A DNA stretch of 64,000 nucleotides from Rhodospirillaceae bacterium (GTDB lineage Bacteria; Pseudomonadota; Alphaproteobacteria; Rhodospirillales; Casp-alpha2): contig NZAZ01000116.1 of the NCBI GenBank assembly GCA_002686255.1, positions 58,167 through 122,166 on the forward strand, in the 5' to 3' direction. The position numbers and the translations under genes are program-made. Below, piece after piece: positions 6,981 to 15,723 of this stretch (its first letter is position 1; each line of letters opens with the position of its first letter). Below the pieces are notes generated by a model. The model was given only the letters and a program-made list of their open reading frames with translations, was not told the origin of the DNA and searched no databases.

Positions 6981-9466
6981 GCCCTCAGATTAAAGTCCCC
7001 GGCCTCGATATCGGACGTGTTGGTGCCGTTGATGTCGGCGATCTGGTAGGAATTGTTCGTGGTCATGGCTGACGCGTCGTCGGTGTAATAGACAACAACC
7101 CCGTCGGTCCCCGACCCGTCGCCCAGGATCACCACCGCCGGACCCGCCGTGCCGCCGGACGCGTCGAGCGGCGCCGCCGACAGGGTCGCGGTTTCGCTTT
7201 CGAAATAATTGGTGCCGTCGGTGAGCGTGCCGGAGTCGCCGAAGCCGAAGTCGGCGTCCGACAGGCCGAAGGTGTCGCCGTCGGCGGTCGAATAATCCTC
7301 GATGACGTCGGTGCCGAGAGACGTCGCATGGGCCAGGGCGCCCGAGCCCGAGCCGCCCTCGAAAACGAACCGGTCGGCGCCCGTGCCGCCGGTGAGCGTG
7401 TCGTTGCCTTGGCCGCCGATAAGGATGTCGTCTCCGGCATAGCCGAAGATGTTGTCGGCGCCGGCCCCGCCATAGAGGGTGTCGGCGCCGTCGTTGCCTT
7501 CCAGGCGGTCGGCGCCGTCATCGCCGTAAAGGGTATCGCCGCCGGCGCCGCCATAGAGCGTATCGTCGCCGTCGCCGCCGGAAATCAAATCGCCGCTTCC
7601 GGAGGAAAATTCCGGGTCGGTCAGGGGATTGCTTATATCGTGGGTGGCGCTGTCGAAGTTCGTCGGCGTGTCGCCGTAAATGTAATCGTTGCCTTCGAGG
7701 CCGCCGATGTCGTCCCTGCCCGGGCCGCCGACGAGGAAATCGGCGTCCACGGTGCCTTTGATGGTATTGAAGACCGCCTGCGGGATCAGGATCAGATCGT
7801 CGCGGTCGATTCTGCGGAACCCAGACCCCGGCGGCGTGATCAGGGCGCGGTCGAAGAAAAACTCGAACCCCAGCCCGGCCAGCGCGTCGCCGCCGTCGGC
7901 GCCGAAAAGAAAATCCTGTCCGGGGCCGTCGTTGAAGCCCTCGCCGAAGGTGGCGACGGCGGTTTCTTCTTCCGTCCCGAATTCCTGTTCTTCGCCGGTC
8001 TCGTCGTCGCGGTTCTGTTCGTTGCCGCCGGTCGCGATATCGGCGAACACGAAGTCGTCTCCGGGGTCCGTCCGGGCGACGGCGCGGGTGAGCATGAAGG
8101 CCGCCGGATCGGCCGCTTCGGCGGCGGCGATGGCGGCGGCAAGCGCCTCTTCGGGGTCGGCGCCGGATGCGATCGCCTGGTCGAAGGCGGCCAGGGCCAC
8201 GGCTTCGCCGGTGACCAGGCTGTCGACGGCGTTGTAGGCCAGGTCATAGGCCGCGTCCTCGAAGGCGATCTCGGCCTCGGCGCGGACCAGGTCCTCGAAG
8301 TCCCAGAACCCGGCCTCAGGGGACCGCCCAGCCTCGACGCCGGCGACCATGGTGCGCGGGGCCCAGCGGGCGGCCAAAACGGCCTCGGTAATGGCCCGTT
8401 CGGCCGCCGCCTCGGCGAAGGCGGCTTCGGCCTCGATGGCCACCGGGTCGTCAATCTTCGCCATGCTATCGCGGGCCGTCTCCTGTTTGTCGATTTCGCG
8501 GTCCAGGGCGCGCAATTCCGACGGCAACAGGGAGGGCAAGGATTCCAATGCCTCCGGCAACGGCCGGCCGGCGGTCCTGGCGTCAAGGGCGGCCGCCTCC
8601 AGGGCCGCTTCGCGGGCCGCGACCTCGGCCAGGGATTCGGCAAAAAAGGCGTCGGCGGCAAAGCCGACGGGGTCGTCGATGCCGGAAAACAGGTCGGTGG
8701 TCTTGGACACCTCGGCGATGACTTCGTCGAGGGCCGCAAGTTCGCCGGGGGACAGCATGTCTTCCGCCAAGGGTCCCGGCCCGACGGGTTCGGCCGACCA
8801 GCCGGCGGCGAAGACGGCTTCTTGGGTCGCGGTTTCGGTAAACGACGATTGCGCCGCATCGGCCACCGAATCTTCGGCCGCTTTCAGGGCACCCCTGCCG
8901 GGCGATTCCCGGGCGATGATCGAATCCAGCACCGCCAGGGCCTCGGGGGAATACCCGCTTTCCACCGGCGCGGCCCCAGGGGAAATATCGGCCGGGGGTT
9001 CGGTCGGGGGCTCGGACGGGGGTTCGGTCTTGGAAGCGACCGCCGGCGCGTCCCAGCCGGCAGCCCGGATGGCGTCCTGGATGGCGTTGTCGGCGCTGAA
9101 TTCGGCAAAGGCGGCTTCGGCCGCGGCGGCGACCGGGTCTTCGACGGCGGAAAAGTTTACGTCTTCCCCAAACCTTCTCTCGACCATCGCGTCAAGGGCG
9201 TCGAGCGCCGCGGCGGGCATCCGGTCCTCGACCGGCTGTTCAGGCGGGGCGGAGACTGCTTCCGCCGACCAGCCGGGGGCGAAGATGGTTTCCTGGGCGG
9301 CGTATTCGGCCGCCGCCTTGGCGAAGGCGGCTTCGGCCTCGATGGCGACCGGGTCTTCGATTTCAAGGGAATCGGGTTTCTTTTCCTTGGGCAGCGCTTT
9401 TTGGATCGACGTAATCCAGCCATCGTCCTGGTCGTCGGGAAAAAGGAAGTTGCCTGTTGTGCTCAC
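6977..9466 (-). CDS. Large acidic RTX (calcium-binding nonapeptide) protein, probably type I secreted
   Basis: An 829-residue, strongly acidic, Ala-rich protein without a signal peptide or cysteines of note. The N-terminal half holds about six degenerate tandem units of 50-90 residues beginning with an [I/V]-[E/D]-D-P-V-A core (near residues 36, 108, 197, 263, 338, 390), each continuing with AEAAFAE-, an AAGW motif and often a L[S/P]xELxALD helix. Residues about 580-700 contain RTX nonapeptides (GGDGDDTLYGGAGGDTLYG-type), followed by a 130-residue C-terminus typical of type I secretion signals. I chose the GTG at 9466 (VSTTGNFLFPDDQDD); a TTG at 9535 is possible. No ABC exporter lies nearby. 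Function is unknown; adhesin, S-layer or Ca-binding matrix protein are options. Confidence 0.85.
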   Translation of the reverse strand: MSTTGNFLFPDDQDDGWITSIQKALPKEKKPDSLEIEDPVAIEAEAAFAKAAAEYAAQETIFAPGWSAEAVSAPPEQPVEDRMPAAALDALDAMVERRFGEDVNFSAVEDPVAAAAEAAFAEFSADNAIQDAIRAAGWDAPAVASKTEPPSEPPTEPPADISPGAAPVESGYSPEALAVLDSIIARESPGRGALKAAEDSVADAAQSSFTETATQEAVFAAGWSAEPVGPGPLAEDMLSPGELAALDEVIAEVSKTTDLFSGIDDPVGFAADAFFAESLAEVAAREAALEAAALDARTAGRPLPEALESLPSLLPSELRALDREIDKQETARDSMAKIDDPVAIEAEAAFAEAAAERAITEAVLAARWAPRTMVAGVEAGRSPEAGFWDFEDLVRAEAEIAFEDAAYDLAYNAVDSLVTGEAVALAAFDQAIASGADPEEALAAAIAAAEAADPAAFMLTRAVARTDPGDDFVFADIATGGNEQNRDDETGEEQEFGTEEETAVATFGEGFNDGPGQDFLFGADGGDALAGLGFEFFFDRALITPPGSGFRRIDRDDLILIPQAVFNTIKGTVDADFLVGGPGRDDIGGLEGNDYIYGDTPTNFDSATHDISNPLTDPEFSSGSGDLISGGDGDDTLYGGAGGDTLYGDDGADRLEGNDGADTLYGGAGADNIFGYAGDDILIGGQGNDTLTGGTGADRFVFEGGSGSGALAHATSLGTDVIEDYSTADGDTFGLSDADFGFGDSGTLTDGTNYFESETATLSAAPLDASGGTAGPAVVILGDGSGTDGVVVYYTDDASAMTTNNSYQIADINGTNTSDIEAGDFNLRA
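8216..9361 (-). repeat. Tandem protein-level repeats in the RTX N-terminal half
   Basis: The coding sequence contains six diverged copies of a unit whose hallmark is a DPVA-AEAAFAE segment and a following AAGW segment, separated by variable Pro/Glu-rich linkers. DNA identity is partial, so these are old duplications under protein-level constraint. The fifth copy nearly repeats the first over IEDPVAIEAEAAFA versus IDDPVAIEAEAAFA. Confidence 0.75.
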
Positions 9467-9660
9467 GAAGGACCGTTTTCGTTTAAGCGGTTTCGAGCGC
9501 CCGTCCGGTAGGGGGCGCCCCTGGATTCGCGGCAACGATTCTACACGGCCCCGAAAGGCGGGTGAATCCGCCTTAAATGAACGCCGCTAACGGACTGATA
9601 TCGTTGCCCTTGTTCAGGCGGCGCGAAAGGGGGCCGGGGCCGGTGGGGCGCGGAATCGGG

Positions 9661-9681
9661 CGAATCGGGGTTTCCGATTCG
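9661..9681 (-). terminator. Hairpin at the end of the histidine operon
   Basis: CGAATCGG (9661-9668) and CCGATTCG (9674-9681) form a perfect 8-bp stem with a 5-base loop, directly after the HIT-gene stop. There is no T-run on the minus side, so termination may need Rho. The remaining spacer to the RTX gene (9467-9660) must carry the RTX promoter but no confident motif was found. Confidence 0.4.
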
Positions 9682-9686
9682 TTTGC

Positions 9687-10052
9687 TTACGGCGCCCGCT
9701 TGATCATCCCGCCGAGATCCCGTCCGGCGAAGACGTGGACGTGGAAATGGGGGACCTCCTGGCGGGCGTCGGGGCCGTTGTTGGCCAGGAACCGGTAACC
9801 GGCCTCGACAGCGCCGGCTTCGCGGGCGACGGTGCCGACGGCGCGGAAGAAGCCGGCGATTTCGGCGTCCGATGCGTTTTCGGAAAAATCGTCCAGGGAC
9901 TCATAAGACCCCTTGGGGACGACCAGCAGGTGAACCGGCGCCTGGGGATTGATGTCCCTGAAGGCCAGCGCGGTGTCGTTCTCGTAGACCTTGTCGCAGG
10001 GGATTTCGCCGCGCAGGATTTTGGCGAAGATGTTCTCGGGGTCGTAAGCCAT
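9687..10052 (-). CDS. HIT family purine nucleoside phosphoramidase (HinT-like)
   Basis: A 121-residue histidine-triad protein. The hallmark H-x-H-x-H-x-x is HFHVHVF near the C-terminus, preceded by ILRGEIPCDKVYENDTALAF and HLLVVPK, all typical of HinT, which hydrolyses AMP-lysine and AMP-NH2 type phosphoramidates. It is the last gene of the his operon, 18 bases after hisE; this placement next to hisE is common in alphaproteobacteria. Confidence 0.93.
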   Translation of the reverse strand: MAYDPENIFAKILRGEIPCDKVYENDTALAFRDINPQAPVHLLVVPKGSYESLDDFSENASDAEIAGFFRAVGTVAREAGAVEAGYRFLANNGPDARQEVPHFHVHVFAGRDLGGMIKRAP

Positions 10053-10070
10053 AGTTCGGTTCCTTGTCCG

Positions 10071-10412
10071 TTAATTGCCCTGGTCCCGGGATTCCTTTTC
10101 CTCGATCCCCGACACGCCGGCGCGGTTCCGCAGTTCCTCGAACACGTCTTCGGGGGTTACGCCCTGTTCCGCCCACAGAACCAGCAGGTGATAAAGCAGA
10201 TCGGCGCTTTCGGAGGTCACGTGCTCGGGCGTTTCGCGAAGGGCCGCGTTAATCACTTCCGTGGCCTCCTCGCCGACCTTGGCGGTAATCCGGCCCAGGC
10301 CTTCCTCGAAAAGCCTGGCCGTATAGGAGGTTTCGGGATCGCCGCCCTTGCGGCTTTCGATCACCTTGAAAAGGTCATCCAGGGCCTGGCTGATTTTCGG
10401 TGTGTCGCTCAT
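10071..10412 (-). CDS. hisE: Phosphoribosyl-ATP pyrophosphatase
   Basis: A 113-residue all-alpha NTP pyrophosphohydrolase performing the second step of histidine synthesis (PR-ATP to PR-AMP). Family signatures: SYTARLFEEGLGRITAKVGEEATEVI, with the metal-binding E-E-x-x-E type acidic set, and the DLLYHLLVLW helix. It lies between hisF and the HIT gene in a single operon. Confidence 0.95.
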   Translation of the reverse strand: MSDTPKISQALDDLFKVIESRKGGDPETSYTARLFEEGLGRITAKVGEEATEVINAALRETPEHVTSESADLLYHLLVLWAEQGVTPEDVFEELRNRAGVSGIEEKESRDQGN

Positions 10413-10433
10413 GTCGCTCTCTTGCCGCCCCGT

Positions 10434-11201
10434 TCAGGCCGGGTCGTCGCGGACGTCCGCGCCCGCCGCCTTCATGTGGGCCTTGGCTTCGGCAATGGTA
10501 TAGGTGCCGAAGTGAAAGATCGAGGCCGCCAATACCGCAGACGCATGTCCTTGCATGACACCTTCGACCAGATGATCCAGGGTGCCGACGCCGCCCGATG
10601 CGATCACCGGCACCGGCACGGCGTCGGCGACGGCCCGCGTCAGTTGCAGATCGAATCCTTTCTTGGTTCCGTCCCGGTCCATGGAGGTCAACAGGATTTC
10701 GCCGCAGCCCAGGTCCGCCATGCGTTGGCACCAGGAAATGGCCTCGATTCCGGTGCCTTCGCGGCCGCCGTGGGTGAATATCTCAAACCCGCCCGAGGGC
10801 GTCTTTTTGGCGTCGACGGAGACGACGATGCACTGGCTGCCGAATTTTTCCGCCGCCCGGCCGACGAATTCGGGGGTTTTTACCGCGGCGGTGTTGATGG
10901 AAACCTTGTCCGCGCCGGCCAGTAGGAGCTTTCGGATATCGCCGATCTTGCGCACCCCGCCGCCGACGGTGAGCGGCATGAAACAATGCTCGGCCGTGTT
11001 CGAGACGACGTCGAAAATGGTGTCGCGGTCGTCCGAGCTGGCGGTGATGTCCAGGAAACACAGCTCGTCGGCGCCGGCCTTGTCGTAAATCAGCGCCTGC
11101 TCGACGGGGTCGCCGGCGTCCACCAGATCAACGAAGTTGATGCCCTTGACGACACGCCCGGCATCGACGTCCAGACACGGGATGATCCTGATTTTCAGCA
11201 T
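10434..11201 (-). CDS. hisF: Imidazole glycerol phosphate synthase, cyclase subunit
   Basis: A 255-residue TIM-barrel protein that uses ammonia from HisH to make imidazole glycerol phosphate and AICAR. The N-terminus [19 protein letters not shown], the two phosphate-binding loops (TVGGGVR and [11 protein letters not shown]) and both catalytic aspartates (in CLDVD and SMDRDGT) are visible. The ATG overlaps the hisA stop by a few bases, indicating translational coupling. Confidence 0.97.
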   Translation of the reverse strand: MLKIRIIPCLDVDAGRVVKGINFVDLVDAGDPVEQALIYDKAGADELCFLDITASSDDRDTIFDVVSNTAEHCFMPLTVGGGVRKIGDIRKLLLAGADKVSINTAAVKTPEFVGRAAEKFGSQCIVVSVDAKKTPSGGFEIFTHGGREGTGIEAISWCQRMADLGCGEILLTSMDRDGTKKGFDLQLTRAVADAVPVPVIASGGVGTLDHLVEGVMQGHASAVLAASIFHFGTYTIAEAKAHMKAAGADVRDDPA

Positions 11202-11926
11202 GTTTCCGCCAACAGTCTGACCGCTTCCGTCACATCGATGCGCCCGTCATACAGCGCGCGGCCCGAGATGACGCCTTCGAGAATGCCGGCGCCGGCCTTC
11301 TTCAACGCCTCCAGATCGGCCAGGGACGATACGCCGCCGGACGCGATCACCGGCACGCTCACCACGCCCGCCAGTTCCACCGTGGCCTCGATGTTGGGGC
11401 CTTCCATGGCGCCGTCGCGCGATATGTCGGTATGGATGATGGCGGCGACGCCGCAATCCTTGAACCGGCGCGCCAGGTCGAGGGCCGTGAGCTTCGATGT
11501 ATCGGTCCAGCCGTCGGTGGCGACCATCCCGTCGCGGGCGTCAATACCGACCGCCACGCGGCCCGGATGACGCTTGCAGGCGTCCTTGACCAGCGCGGGA
11601 TTGCGGACGGCGGCGGTGCCCAAAATCACCCGCTTGACACCGTGTTCGAGCCAGAAATCGACGGTTTCCCCGTCGCGGATTCCGCCGCCCAGTTGCACCG
11701 GGATTTCGACGGCGTCGAGGATCGCGGTAACCGCATCTTCGTTGACCGGGCGTCCGGAAACGGCGCCGTTGAGGTCGACCACATGCAGCCACTCGGCGCC
11801 GGCGTCGGCGAAGACTTTAGCTTGTCCCCCCGGGTCGTCGCCGAACACGGTCACCTGCTCCATGTCGCCCTGATAAAGGCGCACGCATTGGCCGTCCTTG
11901 AGGTCGATGGCGGGAAAAAAGATCAT
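11195..11926 (-). CDS. hisA: ProFAR isomerase
   Basis: A 243-residue TIM barrel catalysing the Amadori rearrangement of ProFAR to PRFAR. The start [19 protein letters not shown] carries the catalytic Asp, LGGGIRD and ASGGVSSL are the phosphate-binding loops, and [14 protein letters not shown] carries the second Asp. It is placed between hisH and hisF in the operon. Confidence 0.97.
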   Translation of the reverse strand: MIFFPAIDLKDGQCVRLYQGDMEQVTVFGDDPGGQAKVFADAGAEWLHVVDLNGAVSGRPVNEDAVTAILDAVEIPVQLGGGIRDGETVDFWLEHGVKRVILGTAAVRNPALVKDACKRHPGRVAVGIDARDGMVATDGWTDTSKLTALDLARRFKDCGVAAIIHTDISRDGAMEGPNIEATVELAGVVSVPVIASGGVSSLADLEALKKAGAGILEGVISGRALYDGRIDVTEAVRLLAETC

Positions 11927-11958
11927 GTAGCTTTTTTAAATCCTTTGTTTTCAGCTAA

Positions 11959-12603
11959 TTACGGACGCCAATTGATAAAGTTGGTTATCAGCTTCAGGCC
12001 CACGGCCTGGCTTTTCTCCGGGTGGAACTGGGTTCCGGCCAGGTTGTCGCGGCCGACGGCGGCTATGGTTTCGCCGCCGTAATCGACGCTGGCGAGAACG
12101 TGTCCCGGGTCGGCCGGTGAAAAACCGTAGGAATGAACGAAGTAAACATGGGCTCCTACGGGAATTCCTTCAAAGATAGGATGAGGAGGCGGGCGAAATT
12201 CAAGGTTATTCCAGCCCATATGCGGAATTTTTAAGGTCTTATCCGAGGGATTAAGCGCAACCACTTCTCCTTCAAGCCAATTAAAACCCTGGGTGTCCTG
12301 GTGTTCGCGCCCGATGGACGCCATGAGCTGCATGCCGACGCAGATACCGAGAAACGGCTTTCCGGCCTTGATCACCTGTTCCTCCAGGGCCTCGACCATG
12401 CCGTCGAGCGCCTCCAGGCCGCGGCGGCAATCGGCGAAGGCGCCGACGCCGGGAAGCACGATGTGGCTGGCCGCCTTCAGGTCATCGGCGTCGTGGGTCA
12501 CTGTCACCGCCATGTTCAGCCCGGCTTCGCCCTCGGCGCGCTCGAAGGCCTTGGCGGCGGAGCGCAGGTTTCCCGACCCGTAATCAATGATGGCGACGCT
12601 CAT
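11959..12603 (-). CDS. hisH: Imidazole glycerol phosphate synthase, glutamine amidotransferase subunit
   Basis: A 214-residue class I glutaminase supplying ammonia to HisF. The nucleophile elbow GICVGMQLM, oxyanion region HIVLPGVGAFADC and the C-terminal His/Glu pair in FHPEKSQ are all present. Downstream positions around 12160-12290 are locally richer in A/T than the rest of the operon, without disrupting the frame. Confidence 0.97.
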   Translation of the reverse strand: MSVAIIDYGSGNLRSAAKAFERAEGEAGLNMAVTVTHDADDLKAASHIVLPGVGAFADCRRGLEALDGMVEALEEQVIKAGKPFLGICVGMQLMASIGREHQDTQGFNWLEGEVVALNPSDKTLKIPHMGWNNLEFRPPPHPIFEGIPVGAHVYFVHSYGFSPADPGHVLASVDYGGETIAAVGRDNLAGTQFHPEKSQAVGLKLITNFINWRP

Positions 12604-12627
12604 GCCCAGGTGCTCATTGGCGGAGGC

Positions 12628-13020
12628 TCATGACTTCAGGTCGACGGCCAGGGCCGGTTGGTTATCGAGATAGCGGCGCAGCGCCTGGTCCGGGTCGGCG
12701 CCGGAGACGGCGCCGGCGAAGGCGAAGCCTTGGTGGGTCAGTTTCCGGCGCCGAAGGTCGTTGCCGAGATAGCCGATGATGACGCCGAGCCCCAGCGACA
12801 GGACGGCCTGGCTCAATACGTCCGGGCGCAGCCAATAGATGGCCGCGTTGACGGCGGCGACGGCGAGGAAGATCGCCGCCGAGGCCAGCCACAGCCGGTG
12901 CCTAAGCGCCCACAGGAAGGAAAACAGAAACGCCGGCCACGAAAAACCCTCCTTGACCAGCACGATGTCGCGGTCGGGGTCGAGGCCGTGGCGGCGAAGG
13001 TGAACCGAATAGAGTCGCAT
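12628..13020 (-). CDS. DUF2628 membrane protein of the his operon
   Basis: A 130-residue protein with about three hydrophobic helices (WPAFLFSFLWALRHRLWLASAAIFLAV and a second block near residues 75-95). The DUF2628 signature is the charged N-terminus with FSWPAFLFSFLWAL. It lies between hisB and hisH with 24-base gaps on both sides; this placement recurs in Rhodospirillales-type operons, so a link to histidine physiology is possible but the function is unknown. Confidence 0.8.
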   Translation of the reverse strand: MRLYSVHLRRHGLDPDRDIVLVKEGFSWPAFLFSFLWALRHRLWLASAAIFLAVAAVNAAIYWLRPDVLSQAVLSLGLGVIIGYLGNDLRRRKLTHQGFAFAGAVSGADPDQALRRYLDNQPALAVDLKS

Positions 13021-13044
13021 GATTCGCAGTCTCGATTAACCGGA

Positions 13045-13887
13045 TTAAAGAGAGCCGCCCAGCACGCCCTTCGTCGACGGCACCGCGTCGCTCTTGCGGG
13101 GGTCGATCTCGATCGCCTGGCGCAGCGCCCGGGCCAGGCCCTTATAACAGGACTCGACGATGTGGTGGTTGTTTTCGCCGTAGATGTTCTCGACGTGCAG
13201 CGTGATCCCCGCCGCCTGGGCGAAGGCCTGGAACCACTCCTTAAACAGTTCGGTATCCATCTCGCCCAGCTTCGGGCGCGTGAATTCGACCCGCCAGATC
13301 AGATAGGGCCGGTTGGAAGCGTCGAGGGTGACCCGGGTCAGGGTTTCGTCCATGGGAATGCGGGCGTCGCCGTAGCGCGTTATCCCGGCGCGGTCGCCGA
13401 GCGCCCGGGATACCGCTTCGCCGATGGCGATGGCGGTGTCCTCGGTGGTGTGGTGAAAATCGATGTGCAGGTCGCCCTTGGCTTTGAGCTCAAGGTCGAT
13501 GAGGCTGTGCCGTGACAACTGTTCCAGCATGTGATCGAGGAAACCGATGCCGGTGCTGATGGAATACTCGCCGCCGCCGTCGAGATTGACGGTGACGCGG
13601 ATCCGGGTCTCCTTGGTATTGCGTTCGATGGTCGCGGTGCGCATGGTCAAATCTCCTGGCGCCAAGGGGGTATTTGGCTTGGGGGCGCTTTGCATGGCGG
13701 GGGAGCCCAAAAGGTCCGCCGGGCCGCATTCAAGGCCGGCGGCGAGGCGCTCCATCCAGTCCTGGGTCAGCTTGCGCCGCCCGGCCTCCAGGTTCCCCAC
13801 CTGCTGGCCGCTGGTGCCGATGCGTTGGGCCAGTTCCTGCTGGCTCAGGCCTTTTTGTTTCCTTAGGGCTTGAATTCTGTTTGTCAT
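13045..13887 (-). CDS. hisB: XRE helix-turn-helix domain fused in frame to imidazoleglycerol-phosphate dehydratase
   Basis: From ATG 13887 the frame encodes 280 residues. Residues 1-60 form an XRE/Cro-type HTH ([31 protein letters not shown]), then a short linker, then a complete HisB dehydratase beginning [17 protein letters not shown], with the metal-binding HHTTED and ENNHHIVES motifs. HisB dehydrates IGP to imidazole-acetol phosphate. An AGGAG lies 8 bases before an internal ATG at 13644, which would yield a normal 199-residue HisB, so two products are plausible. There is no good Shine-Dalgarno for the upstream ATG, which begins right beside a palindrome. The HTH suggests autoregulation of the operon; this is inference. 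Confidence 0.9.
   Translation of the reverse strand: MTNRIQALRKQKGLSQQELAQRIGTSGQQVGNLEAGRRKLTQDWMERLAAGLECGPADLLGSPAMQSAPKPNTPLAPGDLTMRTATIERNTKETRIRVTVNLDGGGEYSISTGIGFLDHMLEQLSRHSLIDLELKAKGDLHIDFHHTTEDTAIAIGEAVSRALGDRAGITRYGDARIPMDETLTRVTLDASNRPYLIWRVEFTRPKLGEMDTELFKEWFQAFAQAAGITLHVENIYGENNHHIVESCYKGLARALRQAIEIDPRKSDAVPSTKGVLGGSL
13642..13657 (-). promoter_or_regulatory. Internal ribosome binding site and start for stand-alone HisB
   Basis: AGGAG at 13657-13653 precedes ATG 13644-13642 with 8 intervening bases, exactly where ordinary HisB proteins start. This supports independent translation of the dehydratase from the same message as the XRE-HisB fusion. Confidence 0.7.
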
Positions 13888-13891
13888 GGCC

Positions 13892-13976
13892 AATTTAAAA
13901 CATATTGTTTTAAATTATTCAAACAAATTGTTTTGTTTTGGCTTTTCCGGACCTTTTAAAACAAAATCGTTGTTTT
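13892..13976 (-). promoter_or_regulatory. Three AT-rich palindromes upstream of the his operon
   Basis: Site 1 (13892-13916) has 11-bp perfect arms AATTTAAAACA and TGTTTTAAATT around a 3-base centre. Site 2 (13921-13933) is AAACA-AAT-TGTTT. Site 3 (13958-13976) is AAAACAA and TTGTTTT around 5 bases. All share the half-site AAACA/TGTTT. They occupy the leader just before the XRE-HisB start, so they are candidate operators for the fused HTH domain and overlap the likely promoter. The rest of the gap to 14037 shows nothing else. Confidence 0.65.
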
Positions 13977-14037
13977 TCCCGCGTCGCGGCGGATTCTTAA
14001 CACCCCGGCCGCGAAACCGCCAGTCTTGACAATCGCC

Positions 14038-14424
14038 TCAATGCGTCGGCCCTTCCCTGTCCCTGGCCCCGAGGCGGCCGCGGATTTCGTGCATCACCCA
14101 TTCGATGGTGTCTTCGTCCAGGTCGTGAATGGATTCGGCCAACAGATTGGCCAACTCCGTCGCCGCCGGAGTCAGGCCCGCGGTATCGACGGTGACCCGG
14201 GGGTGGGACAATTCGGCCAGGCGCTTCAGTTCCTCCGTCTCGTCCCAGCCGAGTCCGAAATAACCGGAGATCTGCTGGATCAGGCCGGACCCGGGACGGC
14301 CCCGGTGCCCGTGTTCCAGGGCCGAGAAGTAAGCCGACGTCACGCCCAGGTCCTCGGCCATCTTCTTCAGCGAAATGCCCTTTGCGGCGCGGTATTCCCG
14401 GACCTTGTTTCCAAACGGCGTCAT
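14038..14424 (-). CDS. XRE family transcriptional regulator
   Basis: A 128-residue protein with an N-terminal HTH (EYRAAKGISLKKMAEDLGVTSAYFSALEHG) and a C-terminal helical region rich in Asp/Glu. This family typically follows the Smr-domain gene in alphaproteobacteria. ATG 14424 overlaps the Smr stop by 4 bases (ATGA), which fixes the start. Target is unknown. It is distinct from the HTH domain fused to HisB just downstream. Confidence 0.85.
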   Translation of the reverse strand: MTPFGNKVREYRAAKGISLKKMAEDLGVTSAYFSALEHGHRGRPGSGLIQQISGYFGLGWDETEELKRLAELSHPRVTVDTAGLTPAATELANLLAESIHDLDEDTIEWVMHEIRGRLGARDREGPTH

Positions 14425-15038
14425 CTGAGCCTCTTCAGCAAAACGTATAGCGCCCCCTGGCCGCCGTCCTTGGGCGCGGCAAAGGAGAACCCCCTGATCA
14501 TCCGCCGGTTCGGCCCTTCGTTCAACCACCGGGGCACGGCATCGCGCAAAACGCCGCGTTCGGAACCTTTCACCCCGCCCTTGCCGGTGATCACCAGTAC
14601 CGTCCGCTTGCCGGCGCTCCGCGACCCGCGCAGGAAGGCGCCCAAGGCCCGATGCGCCTCGGCCTGGGTCAGGCCGTGCAGGTCGAGGGTGGCCTCGATG
14701 TCCATCTGTCCGCGCCTCATTCGGGTTTTTGCGCGTTTTTCCAGGCCCGGGGCCTCGCCGTGGCGAAGCTCAGGTTCCTTGGCAGGCGCGGGGGAAGCCA
14801 CAGGGCGCGGTGGCATCGGCCTTGGCGGCCGGGCCGGGAGTTTTGGTTTTTTTCCAACCGCGCCAGGAGCATGGATTTCCGGCCCGGTTTCGGGCGCTGG
14901 AGCGTCATCGCCGCTGGGCAAGGGTTCGACGCCATCCATCGCCCGACGCCAGAGCGCGCGCTCGTCCCGGCCCACGGCGCGGCGGCGGCCGCCGCCGGGC
15001 CCGGCGCGGGCGGGCTTACGGGACGGAGGTTTCCTCAT
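14421..15038 (-). CDS. Smr/MutS2-domain protein
   Basis: A 205-residue protein with a basic, Pro-rich N-terminal half and a C-terminal Smr domain: the LDLHGLTQAEAHRAL core (LDxHG), VLVITGKGG and a later GALYVLL strand. Smr domains are nucleases or nucleic-acid binders; this stand-alone type resembles SmrA/SmrB. Its start overlaps the lutC stop by 23 bases. Confidence 0.88.
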   Translation of the reverse strand: MRKPPSRKPARAGPGGGRRRAVGRDERALWRRAMDGVEPLPSGDDAPAPETGPEIHAPGAVGKKPKLPARPPRPMPPRPVASPAPAKEPELRHGEAPGLEKRAKTRMRRGQMDIEATLDLHGLTQAEAHRALGAFLRGSRSAGKRTVLVITGKGGVKGSERGVLRDAVPRWLNEGPNRRMIRGFSFAAPKDGGQGALYVLLKRLR

Positions 15039-15723
15039 CGACGATCACGATATGAAGGCGTTGCGGGCCGTGGGCGCCCATCAGCAGGGTTTGCTCGATG
15101 TCGGCGGTGCGGGACGGGCCGGTGATCCAGTTGACGGCGCGGGGCATGAAGCGCCCTTCTTCGCCTTTTTCCCTCAGGCGGTTCCAGGTTTCCTCGTAGT
15201 CGCCGGCGATTTCCGAGGCCGCAACCACCACCACGTGGGTCGGCGGCAGGAAGTTCAGCGTCGTCGGGTTTTCGGGGCCCGACAGCATGACCAGGGTGCC
15301 GGTTTCGGCGATCCCGGCGAAGGCCCGGCTGACGCTGGCCGATTCCGATCCGTCGGCCCGGCCTTCCTCGGCGTTCAGTCGGGTCTCCCGGGCCCAGGGA
15401 ATGACCGGCTCGGAAATCTCCGGCGCCACCTTCAGGGTCATCGGCAGGTTGTTCTTGGCCAGATACCGGGCCACTTCCCGGGGCAAGCCGGAAAGGCCGG
15501 AAACGCGGGCGACGGTGGCGCTGGCCTGTTCGGCCTCGCGGATGAACAGATCGACCCGGGCCTTGGCGCCCAGACGCCCGCGCGCCGGGATCAGATTGGC
15601 CCGGTGATCGCCAAGCCGTTGCGAAGCCGAAACAACCACTTTCGTATCGGCCTTTTCCGGCCCTCCGGCCCGTTGCGGGGCGGCCTTGACGGCACCCAGG
15701 ATATCGCTTCTGGCGTCGCTCAT
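15016..15723 (-). CDS. lutC: Lactate utilisation protein C
   Basis: A 235-residue LUD-domain (DUF162) protein, one subunit of the LutABC iron-sulphur L-lactate oxidation complex. Motifs include AFAGIAETGTLVMLSG and the PTHVVVVAASEIAGDYEE segment. The ATG at 15723 overlaps the lutB stop (ATGA), fixing the start. The frame continues open upstream only as a shadow of lutB. Confidence 0.92.
   Translation of the reverse strand: MSDARSDILGAVKAAPQRAGGPEKADTKVVVSASQRLGDHRANLIPARGRLGAKARVDLFIREAEQASATVARVSGLSGLPREVARYLAKNNLPMTLKVAPEISEPVIPWARETRLNAEEGRADGSESASVSRAFAGIAETGTLVMLSGPENPTTLNFLPPTHVVVVAASEIAGDYEETWNRLREKGEEGRFMPRAVNWITGPSRTADIEQTLLMGAHGPQRLHIVIVDEETSVP

Noticed and set aside
7328..9590. 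Very long plus-strand frames opposite the RTX gene
   Set aside because: They are Gly/Arg- or Ser/Ala-rich antisense shadows caused by the repetitive high-GC coding strand, with no domain or ribosome-binding site.
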